Counted from the stretch's first letter, positions 18,975-27,892 are shown. The stretch is DNA of 64,000 nucleotides from DATCHW01 sp963806045 (GCA_963806045.1 CAWDWP010000017.1:92171-156170); one strand, 5' to 3'. Translations and numbers: made by a program. The notes: generated by a model not told the origin, from the letters alone.

Positions 18975-19550
18975 GTGAGAAAAGTGATTTTAAATATGAT
19001 GTTAACTCTCGATGGATGTGTATCAGGACCCAATGGTGAATTAGACTGGTTATTCGAAATAAACGATGATGAAAGAAATAAATTTTTCATTGATTTATAT
19101 AATTCAATAGACTGTGCTATCTTTGGACGGGTTACTTACCAGGCAATGGAACACTTTTGGGCCTCAAGAGAATGGGATATTTCTATTGATGAAAAAAATA
19201 GAGCATTTGCCGGGATTATGAATGATTTGAACAAATATATTTTCTCCAGAACTCTCGAGAAAGTTGAATGGTCGAATTCAATATTATTAAAAGGCGATAT
19301 CACGGAAGAGGTTACGAAACTGAAACATCAGTCCGGGAAAAATATTGTTCTATGCGGCGGAATTGGGATTGCAAAAACTTTCATGAAACTCAACCTGATT
19401 GATGAATATCGGCTTATAGTACATCCTATTGCAATAGGCAAAGGAATCCATCTGTTTGAAGATTTGAATGACAAAATGAATCTAAAGCTTTTGAACACAA
19501 TAAATTTTCCAACAGGAATTACTGCACTTTATTATGAAAAATCTGATTAA
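18975..19550 (+). CDS. RibD C-terminal/dihydrofolate-reductase-like protein, copy 1
   Basis: 191 residues of the DHFR-like RibD C-terminal family: RKVILNMMLTLDGCVSGPNGELDWLF, CAIFGRVTYQAMEHFW, and the NAD(P)-type loop KNIVLCGGIGIAKTFM before LIDEYRLIVHPIAIGKGIHLF. It starts with GTG at 18975, supported by alignment with copy 2. Stand-alone members are probable NADPH-dependent reductases of unknown substrate. It is one of three tandem copies; copy 2 follows 26 bp later, and copy 3 is decayed. Confidence 0.85.
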   Translation: MRKVILNMMLTLDGCVSGPNGELDWLFEINDDERNKFFIDLYNSIDCAIFGRVTYQAMEHFWASREWDISIDEKNRAFAGIMNDLNKYIFSRTLEKVEWSNSILLKGDITEEVTKLKHQSGKNIVLCGGIGIAKTFMKLNLIDEYRLIVHPIAIGKGIHLFEDLNDKMNLKLLNTINFPTGITALYYEKSD

Positions 19551-19576
19551 TTATAAATCATTATAAAAATACGAAT

Positions 19577-20152
19577 ATGCGAAAAGTAATTTTACATATG
19601 ATGTTAACTGTAGACGGTTACGTATCCGGACCGAATGGAGAGTTAGACTGGATATTCGAAGTAAATGATGATGAAAGAAATAAATTCGTCTACGATTTAT
19701 ACAGTTCTATGGATGGAGCTATTGTGGGGCGTGTTACTTATCAGGATATGGAGAAACACTGGCCTTCTGCTGAAAAGGATACTTCAAGCAATGAAAAAGA
19801 TAGAGCATTTGCGGGGATAATGAATAAATTAACAAAATACGTTTTTTCGAAAACTCTGGAAAAAGTTGAATGGTCGAATTCAATATTATTAAAAGGCGAT
19901 ATCACGGAAGAGGTGACGAAATTGAAACAACAACCAGGGAATAACATTGTCCTATGCGGAGGCGTCGGGATTGCTCAGACTTTTATTAAACTTGGTTTAA
20001 TTGATGAATATCAACTTATAATGCACCCGCATAAATTAGGAAATGGCCGGTATCTTTTTGAAAGTCAGGAGGAAAGACTTAAACTGAAACTATTGGATAC
20101 AATAAAATTTCCGTCTGGAATTGCTGCTCTGCGTTACGGGAAATTTGAATAA
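19577..20152 (+). CDS. RibD C-terminal/dihydrofolate-reductase-like protein, copy 2
   Basis: 191 residues, highly similar to copy 1 along its whole length. It has the same LEKVEWSNSILLKGDITEEVTKL stretch and the nucleotide loop NNIVLCGGVGIAQTFI. ATG start at 19577 with the same MRKVILxMMLTxDG opening. The 3' part (HPHKLGNGRYLFESQEERLKLKL) differs most from copy 1, as expected after tandem duplication and drift. Likely co-transcribed with copy 1. Substrate unknown. Confidence 0.85.
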   Translation: MRKVILHMMLTVDGYVSGPNGELDWIFEVNDDERNKFVYDLYSSMDGAIVGRVTYQDMEKHWPSAEKDTSSNEKDRAFAGIMNKLTKYVFSKTLEKVEWSNSILLKGDITEEVTKLKQQPGNNIVLCGGVGIAQTFIKLGLIDEYQLIMHPHKLGNGRYLFESQEERLKLKLLDTIKFPSGIAALRYGKFE

Positions 20153-20176
20153 TTATAATATTTTGACTAATGAATT

Positions 20177-20310
20177 ATGAGAAAAGTAATTTTAGCTAAT
20201 CTGATATCGGTTGAAGGAAACTTTGAAGGACCGAACAGAGAATTAGACATTCAAATCGGGAAATGTTTTACTTTGCTATGGGAAAAGTTGAATGTACTAA
20301 TATTTCATTT
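20177..20310 (+). pseudogene. decayed third copy of the RibD/DHFR-like gene
   Basis: It begins like copies 1 and 2 (MRKVILANLISVEGNFEGPNRELD), then jumps after about 30 codons to MGKVECTNISF, the remnant of the LEKVEWSNSILL region. The central part is deleted and the 3' half is missing. The frame then runs into the antisense of another gene remnant. It is not expected to make a working protein. Confidence 0.75.
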
Positions 20311-20466
20311 TAATGGAATTAATTTTTTCGTATCCGAAAAATTTCCGTATGATAACTTGTAGAAATAAATTCCACTTGAAAAATTGATCGCATTGAATGT
20401 TACTTTGTAAATTCCGGGTTTTAGATGCCCGCTAACAAGAGTTGTGAGTTCTTCACCTGTGATGTA
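20305..20466 (-). pseudogene. orphan T9SS sorting-domain fragment
   Basis: Minus strand, stop TGA at 20305-20307. The frame reads YITGEELTTLVSGHLKPG, then IYKVTFNAINFSSGIYFYKL, then SDTKKLIPLK. This is the end of a T9SS type A sorting domain and nothing more. No start or cargo domain remains: the fragment is cut off at 20466 by the terminator of the next gene. It marks a deletion joining a lost T9SS cargo gene to the decayed third DHFR-like copy. Confidence 0.75.
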
Positions 20467-20500
20467 AAAAAAAGCCGCATTTGATATAAGCGGCTTTTTA
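20467..20500. terminator. bidirectional terminator
   Basis: GCCGC (20474-20478) pairs with GCGGC (20490-20494), extended by A8 on the left and T5 plus further A/T on the right. It lies just after the stop of the rubrerythrin gene on the minus strand. Confidence 0.75.
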
Positions 20501-20519
20501 AAAAAAATTTCTAATAAAT

Positions 20520-21167
20520 TTAAATTTTAGTCCATTGCTCTTTTTCATTCTTACAAATTGAGCATTTCGAAATATCATTTTGATCCACAACAGTATTGCC
20601 ACAAACAGGGCAAACCCAATATGTAGAGTATAATTTATCAGTTGTCTTGTTGTCTAACGCTTTCGAAGACTCTTCATAATAAACTTTGTGCTTCGCTTCT
20701 GTCCGCATGGCAAAATCAAATGATCTTGAGGCTTCTTTTCCATATTCCCCCATTGAATCCGATAATTTTTTGAATTCCGGATACATAGTAGTTACCTCAT
20801 AAGTCTCCCCTTTTATAGCATCCTCAATATTTTCTTTAGTCGTTTTTACAGTGAAATCCGGTTTTACTTCAGGAGCCTTTTCTCCTAATTTTTCAAGAAC
20901 TGCTTTATGATTTTTTGCATGAATGCTTTCTGATTTAGATGCAGCTTCAAAAAGTTTTGCAATATTTTCAAAACCTTCTTCTTTTGCTTTCCTGGAATAG
21001 GCTTCATATTTCGCACTGGCGGTGGTTTCACCAGTAAAACCATCTTTAAGATTTTTTATTAATTTTTGTTTGTCTGCTTCTGATACAGTTGCTTGCTGCT
21101 TACTGCAGCTTGAAAACATTGAAGCAATAAAAATCATTGAAACATAAAGAATGAATCTGAATTTCAT
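20520..21167 (-). CDS. exported rubrerythrin-like lipoprotein
   Basis: 215 residues. The N terminus is a lipoprotein signal (FILYVSMIFIASMFSSC, lipobox Cys21). A ferritin-like di-iron four-helix domain (about 35-175) follows, with FTGETTASAKYEAYSRKA, AKLFEAASKSESIHAKNH and MRTEAKHKVYYEE. A C-terminal rubredoxin-type site holds Cys186-x2-Cys189 and Cys202-x2-Cys205. Rubrerythrins reduce peroxide and are normally cytoplasmic, so the lipoprotein signal implies periplasmic or envelope peroxide defence. AGGAGG lies upstream. The next gene upstream on the same strand encodes a c-type haem protein, a possible electron partner. Confidence 0.85.
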   Translation of the reverse strand: MKFRFILYVSMIFIASMFSSCSKQQATVSEADKQKLIKNLKDGFTGETTASAKYEAYSRKAKEEGFENIAKLFEAASKSESIHAKNHKAVLEKLGEKAPEVKPDFTVKTTKENIEDAIKGETYEVTTMYPEFKKLSDSMGEYGKEASRSFDFAMRTEAKHKVYYEESSKALDNKTTDKLYSTYWVCPVCGNTVVDQNDISKCSICKNEKEQWTKI

Positions 21168-21197
21168 AAAACCTCCTTAAATTTAATTTTTGGATTG

Positions 21198-21662
21198 TTA
21201 ATTGTTAAATAGTTGTTCTTTTGAATTTTTTGCCCAGTCCTCAATCATTTTTTTGTCATTTTCAGATAGTTTAGCTTCAGGATGCAGAGGAAGATAAAAA
21301 GACAATGGCATTTCTCCCTCTTTAACTGCCGTTTCAATTCCGTCCAGCTTATCCATCATTTTGGTTTTATCATAATCGCCCCAAATTGAAAAATTCAAAT
21401 GCTTTCTTCCCTCTTCAACATCCCGGTTTATGAGGTAAACAACAGGAGACGTCTTACTGTACCAGGGCCATTTAGTTCTGTACGAATGACAATCGTAACA
21501 AGATTTTTCAAGTTGGCTTAAAACATTAGCCGGTATTTGCGTATGGGAAGTAATAAATTTATTATTTTCCTCTATCGGATTTGTTGTGTCGGGTTTGGCG
21601 AATTGAATAATGATTACTGTAACTATAATTATAAGGAAAGAAAATTTTATAATTTTTTTCAT
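21198..21662 (-). CDS. c-type haem-binding domain protein (Haem_bd-like)
   Basis: 154 residues with one N-terminal membrane anchor (IIKFSFLIIIVTVIIIQFA). A single CxxCH haem site (Cys55-Tyr-Asp-Cys58-His59) sits in KSCYDCHSYRTKWPWYSKTSPV. The family words HLNFSIWGDYDK and EGEMPLSFYLPLHPEAKLSENDKKMIEDW include a probable distal Met ligand. It matches the Bacteroidota haem-binding domain family found beside peroxidases and cytochromes. Anchored in the periplasm, probably an electron carrier. It is 30 bp upstream of the rubrerythrin lipoprotein gene and likely co-transcribed with it. Confidence 0.85.
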   Translation of the reverse strand: MKKIIKFSFLIIIVTVIIIQFAKPDTTNPIEENNKFITSHTQIPANVLSQLEKSCYDCHSYRTKWPWYSKTSPVVYLINRDVEEGRKHLNFSIWGDYDKTKMMDKLDGIETAVKEGEMPLSFYLPLHPEAKLSENDKKMIEDWAKNSKEQLFNN

Positions 21663-21830
21663 ATAATCAAATTATAAAAAAAATATATTAAATTAAATGT
21701 ATTTTTTAATATTTGCTTAGCTTAAGTTATTGTTTTACAGTAGTTAGTGTAAATAATTGGTCTGCTTTTTTAAAATAATATCTAGATTGATATGTTACTT
21801 CGGAATTGATCTAGGTTTATTCTTTTTACA

Positions 21831-21860
21831 AAAGCTGCAGATGAATCTACTGCAGCTTTT
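21831..21860. terminator. bidirectional terminator after carbonic anhydrase copy 1
   Basis: AAAGCTGCAG (21831-21840) pairs with CTGCAGCTTT (21850-21859) over ten bases, with T-runs on both sides. In the equivalent place after carbonic anhydrase copy 2 (about 22813-22835) only the right arm survives, so that terminator is broken. Confidence 0.75.
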
Positions 21861-21882
21861 TAATTTTTAATAAATTAAATTC

Positions 21883-22605
21883 TCAATTAAAAAATTCAAC
21901 TTTCCCGGTTTCTATATCATAATATGCTCCGACAATTTTAACTTTCCCTTCTTTTACTAATCCCGCTATAACTTTGCTGTCATCTAAAATATATTGCATT
22001 TGAAGCTTCACGTTATTTCTGGAAGTTTCGTCAAGCATTTTATCCGGATTAGATTTATCTCCGGTAATAGCCGGCTTTATCTGGTCAACAAGTTGAGTTA
22101 GTAATCCAAGCTCAGCATTATCTAATGCACCTTTTACAGCTCCGCATTTACTATGACCCATTACAACTATCAATTTGCTTCCTTTTATCTGTGTCGCAAA
22201 TTCCATACCTCCAAGGATGTTATCATCTTCCACATTTCCTGCAACACGTGTAACGAAAATGTTTCCAAATCCCTGGTCAAATAATATTTCCGGAGGGACG
22301 CGGGAGTCAATACAGGACAGAATAATAGAATGTGGATGCTGGTCGGCTTTTGTATTTTGAATCTGCTCTTTATAATCAGTGTTTTCAAGTTTGCCTTCAA
22401 TAAACCTTTTATTACCGTTTTTAAGTTCATTCAGTGCATCATCAGCAGTATTAATAACCGGATGATCGTGTTTTTTGACTTTGGTCTCTGTTGTTACTTT
22501 AGTTTCCGTTGAATTAGATGCATCTGTTTGTGTTTTCTTTTGCCCGCAAGAAGTCAAAAAAACAGAAATAACGAGAAGTAAAATGTAAATTTTGAATGTT
22601 TTCAT
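21883..22605 (-). CDS. beta-class carbonic anhydrase lipoprotein, copy 1
   Basis: 240 residues. Lipoprotein signal (LLLVISVFLTSC, Cys20), a Lys/Thr-rich linker, then a beta-carbonic anhydrase core. Zinc ligands Cys98 (SCIDSR with the Asp100/Arg102 dyad), His151 and Cys154 in GHSKCGAVKG are present. It hydrates CO2 to bicarbonate, here presumably in the periplasm. It is the downstream member of a tandem duplicate; the copy starts are 972 bp apart. Confidence 0.9.
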   Translation of the reverse strand: MKTFKIYILLLVISVFLTSCGQKKTQTDASNSTETKVTTETKVKKHDHPVINTADDALNELKNGNKRFIEGKLENTDYKEQIQNTKADQHPHSIILSCIDSRVPPEILFDQGFGNIFVTRVAGNVEDDNILGGMEFATQIKGSKLIVVMGHSKCGAVKGALDNAELGLLTQLVDQIKPAITGDKSNPDKMLDETSRNNVKLQMQYILDDSKVIAGLVKEGKVKIVGAYYDIETGKVEFFN

Positions 22606-22854
22606 TTCAAATTAGTTTAATTTAAAATTGATTGTAAATTTATTGTTGAAACATCAAATCATACAACTAAATTCCATTTTTATAGAATCTTATTTGTTAC
22701 AGGATAATTAAACTAAGCAAATCAAGGTGGGCACACAGAATTCTTTGAATGAAGATTATCTGATTATAAATTGATTCTTCGATAGATATTTTTCAAATTA
22801 CAAATGTTTCCAATGAATCTACTGCAGATTTTTAATTTTTAATAAATTAAATTC

Positions 22855-23577
22855 TCAATTAAAAAATTCAACTTTCCCGGTTTCTATATCATAATATGCC
22901 CCGACAATTTTAACTTTCCCTTCTTTTACTAATCCTGAAATGACTTTACTGTGTTTTAAAATATTTTCAATTTGAAACTTCACATTATTTCTTGATGTTT
23001 CATTAAGCATTTTATCGGGATTAGATTTGTTTCCGGTAATAGCAGGCTTTATTTGGTTAACAAGCTGGGTTAGATTTCCAAGTTCAACATTATCGATAGC
23101 ACCTTTTACAGCCAAACAATTACTATGACCCATTACAACTATCATTTTGCTTCCCATAATTTGTGTTGCAAATTCCATACTTCCAAGAATGTTGTCATCT
23201 TCCACATTTCCTGCAACACGTGTAACGAAAATGTTTCCAAATCCCTGGTCAAATACTATTTCCGGAGGAACACGGGAATCAATGCAAGATAGAATTATAG
23301 AATGAGGATGCGGGTCATCTTTTGTCAATTGAATCTGCTCTTTATAATCCATGTTCTCAAGTTTGCCTTCGATGAACCTTTTATTTCCATTTTTCAGTTC
23401 ATTCAGTGCATCATCGGCAGTAATAATTTCCGGATGCTCGTGTTTTTTTACTTTAGTTTCAGTCGTGACTTTAGTTTCAGATAAATTAGAAGTATCTGTA
23501 TCGGTTTTCTGTTTTCCGCAAGAAGTTAAAAAAACGGAAATAACGAGAAGTAAAATGTAAATTTTGAATGTTTTCAT
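22855..23577 (-). CDS. beta-class carbonic anhydrase lipoprotein, copy 2
   Basis: 240 residues. The first 20 residues are identical to copy 1, including lipobox Cys20. Zinc ligands Cys98, Asp100, His151 and Cys154 are kept, but the site reads GHSNCLAVKG: the Gly after the zinc Cys, conserved in the family, is Leu. Activity may be altered. The terminator seen after copy 1 has lost its left arm here, so this upstream copy probably reads through into copy 1. Duplication included the promoter region and 3' flank. Confidence 0.88.
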   Translation of the reverse strand: MKTFKIYILLLVISVFLTSCGKQKTDTDTSNLSETKVTTETKVKKHEHPEIITADDALNELKNGNKRFIEGKLENMDYKEQIQLTKDDPHPHSIILSCIDSRVPPEIVFDQGFGNIFVTRVAGNVEDDNILGSMEFATQIMGSKMIVVMGHSNCLAVKGAIDNVELGNLTQLVNQIKPAITGNKSNPDKMLNETSRNNVKFQIENILKHSKVISGLVKEGKVKIVGAYYDIETGKVEFFN

Positions 23578-23722
23578 TTCAAATTAGTTTAATTTAAAAC
23601 TGATTTTAAATTTATTGTTGAAACAACAATTCATTCAACTAAATTCCATTTTTATAGAATCTTATTTGTTACAGGAGAATTAAACAAAGCCATTTCGAGG
23701 ATTAACTAATAATTGAGAAAAT

Positions 23723-24967
23723 CTATCTTTTCAGGCAATAGATTTTTCCATTTGTACTTGAAAAAATAATTGCATCGTCTGAAATATATGGTGTCGAAAA
23801 TATACCACCAAGTTCACACTCCACCTCCAGAAATTGTTCGTTTGATTTTATGATTGAATAAATATCGTCCCGGTATGAATCATCTTCCTTAAAGTATTTA
23901 TATCGTGAGCTTTGATATGTGTCAGTTTCAAAACTCCAAATTTTGTTCCCTAGTTTAATCTGATGCCATGCAACTTTCCATTTGTTGTTCCGAGGTATAA
24001 CATACTGTCGCTGAATGCATTATTTCCAAATACAAGAAATTCCATATTGACATTCCAAAACTCTTCACCTGTGGCGGGATTTACAGAAATTAATTTTCTC
24101 TCGTCAGCCGAACCTATGTAAAGAATTGAATTATGTATATTGATTGTTCAGTCCCCATCCATTTTGTGAAGGATTTATTCCAATGACAATAACCATTATT
24201 TTGGTCAATTGCATAAACATTATAATCTCTCGCACCGATAAAAACCAGATTTTTAAAAACCGAGGGTGAGCCCTGCACTTCTCCTATCGGAAAGTATAGC
24301 TGACCAACAGTTTTAAATTTCCAGATTAATTCTCCATTCGTTAAATTAAGCGCATAAACAAACCCGTCAAACGAACCAAAGAATATTTTGTTGTTGTCTA
24401 TGGCCGGGGTTGTATGAATTATATCGCCGGTTTTAAACGTCCAGATTAAAGTACCACTCTCGGAATTGACAGCGTAAAAATTTCCATCACCTGAACCGAA
24501 ATATAAAATATCATTTAAAAGAACCGGAGTGGAATGGAAATAATCAGCAAAATCATATTTACGCTCACCATTTGTTGAAAACTTCCAGTGCAATTTACCC
24601 GATTGAATACTTAATGAGTAAAGATTTCCATCGCCTCCGTTTAAAAAGATATTCTCTTTACCGATACATACATTCGACCTGATTTCCCCTTTTGTATGGA
24701 AATTCCATTGTTCTTCTCCTGTGTTTATATCCAGGACATGTAAAGTACTATCAAGTCCGCCGATGTAAACAAGGTTTTCTTTTAAAACGGCGAAGAATAT
24801 ATTGCGGAATTAATTTTAAACTCCCATTTTATTTTCGGAAGATCGCGAAAATCCGACACATGAATTGAAGTTTGTGAAAACACGTTGGAGAATAACAAAT
24901 TCACCACTATGAATACAAATAATCTCGCAAGCGGGTTCTTTTTAATATTTACATTTTTATTATTCAT
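23723..24967 (-). pseudogene. exported PQQ-like beta-propeller repeat protein, broken by frameshifts
   Basis: Starts at 24967 with a signal peptide (LFVFIVVNLLFSNVFSQ) and continues through repeated blades of the type VYIGGLDSTLHVLDINTGEEQW, LYFGSGDGNFYAVNSESGTLIW and IFFGSFDGFVYALNLTNGELIW. It ends at a TAG (23723-23725) after SSTNGKIYCLKR. Three single-base frame changes interrupt it, near 24785, 24135 and 23960. The joined product is about 415 residues. Such proteins are PQQ-binding-like/YncE-like propellers with scaffold or BamB-like roles; no catalytic site is visible. Between this gene and 25166 I see only AT-rich DNA. Confidence 0.7.
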
Positions 24968-25165
24968 AAAATTATTTAAGTAATTAGTACTAAGATTAAT
25001 TTTGTTAAAATTATTACATAGTAATTTTCAATTTACTTATACGTTATACGAGCATAATTTAAATATGTTGGATTTTATTTCCAGAATTTTATTGAAATAA
25101 TGAGTTAAAGAATGAATGTTCGGGAAAGTACTAACTATAATATTTTAAATCTTTTAATATAAAAA

Positions 25166-25541
25166 GCGGGGATATCAGAGTTAAAATTACAAGGTATCGA
25201 TTAAAATTTATTATTGAGTTAATCATATTTACCTTTATCCTCACCCCGCATTTGTAATGTTCGTTCAAGGGTATTTTTTCAAAATTTTTTTTATTCATCT
25301 TTTATTAACAAAAGCGGGGATATCAGAGGTAAAATTACAAGGTATCGATTAAAATTTATTATTGCGTTAATCATATTTACCTTTTGCCTCACCCCGCATT
25401 TGTAATGTTCTTTTAAAAATACTTTTCTTCCAAATTTTTTTTCCATTTTTTATAACCAAAAGCTGGGATGTTATGGTAAAATTGATGGGTATCAATTATA
25501 TTTTTATTGCGTTATTATATATACCTTTTGGCGCATCCCGC
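25166..25541. repeat. three structured repeat modules with exact 148-bp period
   Basis: Modules at 25166-25249, 25314-25397 and 25462-25541 start exactly 148 bp apart. Each is closed by GCGGGG/CCCCGC (third: GC-T-GGGATG/CATCCCGC with one bulged T). Copies 1 and 2 also share an inner stem AAGGTA/TACCTT (in copy 1 TTACCTTT) and GATTAA/TTAATC around a loop TTATTG(C/A)G. The third keeps GGTAT/ATACC and TTATTGCGTTA. Spacers are T-rich. There is no reading frame. It lies between the radical SAM gene's stop and the propeller gene's start, both minus strand. Confidence 0.7.
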
Positions 25542-25574
25542 TTCTGGTAGAATTTTTATAATTATGTTTTTTTC

Positions 25575-27065
25575 TTAATATTTATTTTCCTTATTTGTTA
25601 ATAATACTGTTCTGTAATGGTAACCGTATATTGAATATGTGATAGCTTCCGAAATTAAAGAAGGTTTTCTGATAATTGTCCAGGATACTAATTTCCAGAA
25701 ATGAAATTTTCCTTTACCTTTAATACCTATTTTCCAGATTGCTTGTGATAATGCTTTTAACTGTAAACGTAATGATAATTTTGTATTAACCGCTATTTTA
25801 TTGTATTCCTTAAGATAAGTGATAATTCTTTTATAATAATATTTGGGAGCAAATATTGTATCAATTACTTTTTTATATCCTTCCATTAAAGATTCGGGAT
25901 TCATAACAGGAACAAAATTCAACGAAAAGTCTGTGTTATCACCAGTAGGAACTGATAATATCCTTCTCTCAGTATGGAGTCTTTTATATAATTTTGTTTC
26001 GGGAATCGCATGAAGAAGTCCAACCATAGCAGTTACAATACCGCTTTTTTGAATAAACTTTATCATATTGTCAAAAGTATTTGGTGTGTCAGTATCAAAT
26101 CCCAAAATAAATCCACCCTGAACTTCGATACCATTCCGTTGTATAATTTTAACTTTTTCAAGCAAGTCTTTCCTGGTATTGTGTATTTTCCCGCAAGATA
26201 TCAGCCCGCATTCTTCGGGTGTTTCAATACCAATAAATACAGAATCGAAGTTAGCTTTCTGCATCAGTTCCAATAATCTCGAATCGTCTGCCAGATTTAT
26301 CGAAGCTTCGGTATATAATGTGAATGGTTTATTTTTCAATTCCATCCATCGAACAATTTTTCGAAGAATACGCACCGCCTCTATTTTATTACCGATAAAA
26401 TTATCGTCCACAATAAAAACACCCCCACGCCAACCGTAGTCATATAATGCGTCCATTTCTTCAATAACTTGTTCAGGTGATTTCAATCTTGGCACTCTGC
26501 CATTCATTATTATAATATCGCAAAAATCACAATTGTACGGACAACCCCGTGAAATCTGCATTGATAAAGATGCATAATCATTAGAATTAATTAATGACCA
26601 CATTGGTACAGGAGATATTGTTAGATCGGGTTTTTCGTCTGATTTGTAAACATGTTTAAGACTGTTACTTTCGAGGTCTTTTAGAAACATAGGAATAGTT
26701 ATCTCGCCTTCATTCAGGACAAAGCAATCAACATTTTCAAAATCAAGATATTCATTCGTAAAAAGAGGACCTCCTGCGACAATAAATTTTCCTAATAGCT
26801 TTGCTCTTCTTGCAACTTCTTTTGCAGATTTTCTCTGAACCACCATTCCACTGATAAAAACATAATCTGCCCAAATGATATCTTTATCTCCTAATTCCGC
26901 AGCATTCAAATCTATAAGTTTCTTCTCCCATTTTTCAGGAAGCAATGAAGCGACTGTCAATAAGCCAAGTGGTGGTAATGACACTTTTTTGCTTATAAAC
27001 GGAAGAGCATGTTTAAAGCTCCAAAATGTTGCGGGATATTCAGGGTATATTAACAGTACTTTCAT
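25575..27065 (-). CDS. B12-binding-domain radical SAM protein (DUF4070 type)
   Basis: 496 residues. An N-terminal cobalamin-binding-like domain (MKVLLIYPEYPATFWSFKHA, about 1-150) is followed by a radical SAM core with Cys175-x3-Cys179-x2-Cys182 (RGCPYNCDFCD) and GGVFIVDDNFIGN. A C-terminal DUF4070-like region (about 370-496) completes it. The opening resembles the family that includes hopanoid C-2 methylase HpnP, but the substrate cannot be inferred. It is cytoplasmic and binds a 4Fe-4S cluster and SAM. Its ATG overlaps the stop codon of the response-regulator gene (ATGA), so the two are translationally coupled. Confidence 0.85.
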   Translation of the reverse strand: MKVLLIYPEYPATFWSFKHALPFISKKVSLPPLGLLTVASLLPEKWEKKLIDLNAAELGDKDIIWADYVFISGMVVQRKSAKEVARRAKLLGKFIVAGGPLFTNEYLDFENVDCFVLNEGEITIPMFLKDLESNSLKHVYKSDEKPDLTISPVPMWSLINSNDYASLSMQISRGCPYNCDFCDIIIMNGRVPRLKSPEQVIEEMDALYDYGWRGGVFIVDDNFIGNKIEAVRILRKIVRWMELKNKPFTLYTEASINLADDSRLLELMQKANFDSVFIGIETPEECGLISCGKIHNTRKDLLEKVKIIQRNGIEVQGGFILGFDTDTPNTFDNMIKFIQKSGIVTAMVGLLHAIPETKLYKRLHTERRILSVPTGDNTDFSLNFVPVMNPESLMEGYKKVIDTIFAPKYYYKRIITYLKEYNKIAVNTKLSLRLQLKALSQAIWKIGIKGKGKFHFWKLVSWTIIRKPSLISEAITYSIYGYHYRTVLLTNKENKY

Positions 27066-27787
27066 GTCTTTTTATTAAGTATCGAAATACTTTCAGTGAA
27101 TGCTTTTAAAATTCCGATAGAAGGAACGGATTTTGATGGCTCTAAGCGAGTCCTGATTGCAAGTTTCTCAAGAATATTATCAACATGGCTTTTTACACTA
27201 TGTTCTGAAATATGAAGTTTTTGAGAGATTTTATTATTAGTAAAGCCATCGCTGACCAGGATAATAATTTCTTTTTCCTGCTTTGTTATTTTTGCGGCAT
27301 CTGTTAATTTTGCTTTACCGCTTTTTATGGCATGTTCGATAATTTTAGTAAATAATGAATCATCTAAATTCGAAGGTAAAACTTTTACTCCTTCGGCAAC
27401 AGCTTTTATCGTTGACAGGAATTCATCAGGTGTTGCATTTTTTAAAATAAAACCTGATGCACCTGCATTTACAAACTGTAGTATATCCGCTTTAACAGGA
27501 ACAAGATCCATAATAATTACTTTTGAATCGGGAAATTCTTTCTTGACAATTTCAACTAATGTAAGACTATTCTGACTTCGTAAACCAAGGTCAAGGAGAA
27601 TTACGTTAGGTTTAAGTTCGTGAATTTTTTTAATTGTATTTTCACCTTTTTTTATTGATTCTGCAATAATTGAAATATCATGGTTTGGTTTTAGAATTGA
27701 TATAATTCCTTCCCTGAGTACCTTATTATCTTCAATTACTAACAGCCTAATTTTAGTTTTCTTGCTTTTCATTTTTAATAAATGCAA
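27062..27787 (-). CDS. LuxR/NarL-family response regulator
   Basis: 241 residues. Receiver domain (about 12-130) with acidic pocket VIEDN and phospho-acceptor Asp66 in VILLDLGL. A LuxR-type helix-turn-helix at about 165-225 contains TKQEKEIIILVSDGFTNNKISQKLHISEHSVKSHVDNILEKL. The true start may be the second Met (MKSKK, 27772). No histidine kinase gene is adjacent. It heads an operon with the radical SAM gene, and its own promoter carries one copy of the palindrome found before four other operons here, which makes autoregulation and control of those operons a reasonable inference. Confidence 0.9.
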   Translation of the reverse strand: MHLLKMKSKKTKIRLLVIEDNKVLREGIISILKPNHDISIIAESIKKGENTIKKIHELKPNVILLDLGLRSQNSLTLVEIVKKEFPDSKVIIMDLVPVKADILQFVNAGASGFILKNATPDEFLSTIKAVAEGVKVLPSNLDDSLFTKIIEHAIKSGKAKLTDAAKITKQEKEIIILVSDGFTNNKISQKLHISEHSVKSHVDNILEKLAIRTRLEPSKSVPSIGILKAFTESISILNKKT

Positions 27788-27846
27788 AAAATTATATGAA
27801 ATAATATCTTATACCTGATTAAAGATATGGAAATGCAATTAATTAA

Positions 27847-27892
27847 GTTATAGTGCATATGGACGAAAAAGGAACTAATCCGAATGGATTAG
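27847..27892 (-). promoter_or_regulatory. regulon promoter, copy 1 (response regulator operon)
   Basis: Minus strand: CTAATCC-ATTC-GGATTAG (27892-27875), then 22 nt beginning TTCCTTTTTCGTCC, then a -10-like TATAAC (27852-27847). It points to the response-regulator gene with a leader of roughly 53 nt. The 18-bp element is a perfect 7+4+7 palindrome centred near -43.5. The 22-nt distance is the same in all five copies. Confidence 0.75.

Noticed and set aside
25166..25541. Tandem cobalamin riboswitches linked to the B12-radical SAM gene
   Set aside because: No B12-box or other conserved riboswitch core is visible, and the modules lie downstream of that gene, not in its leader.
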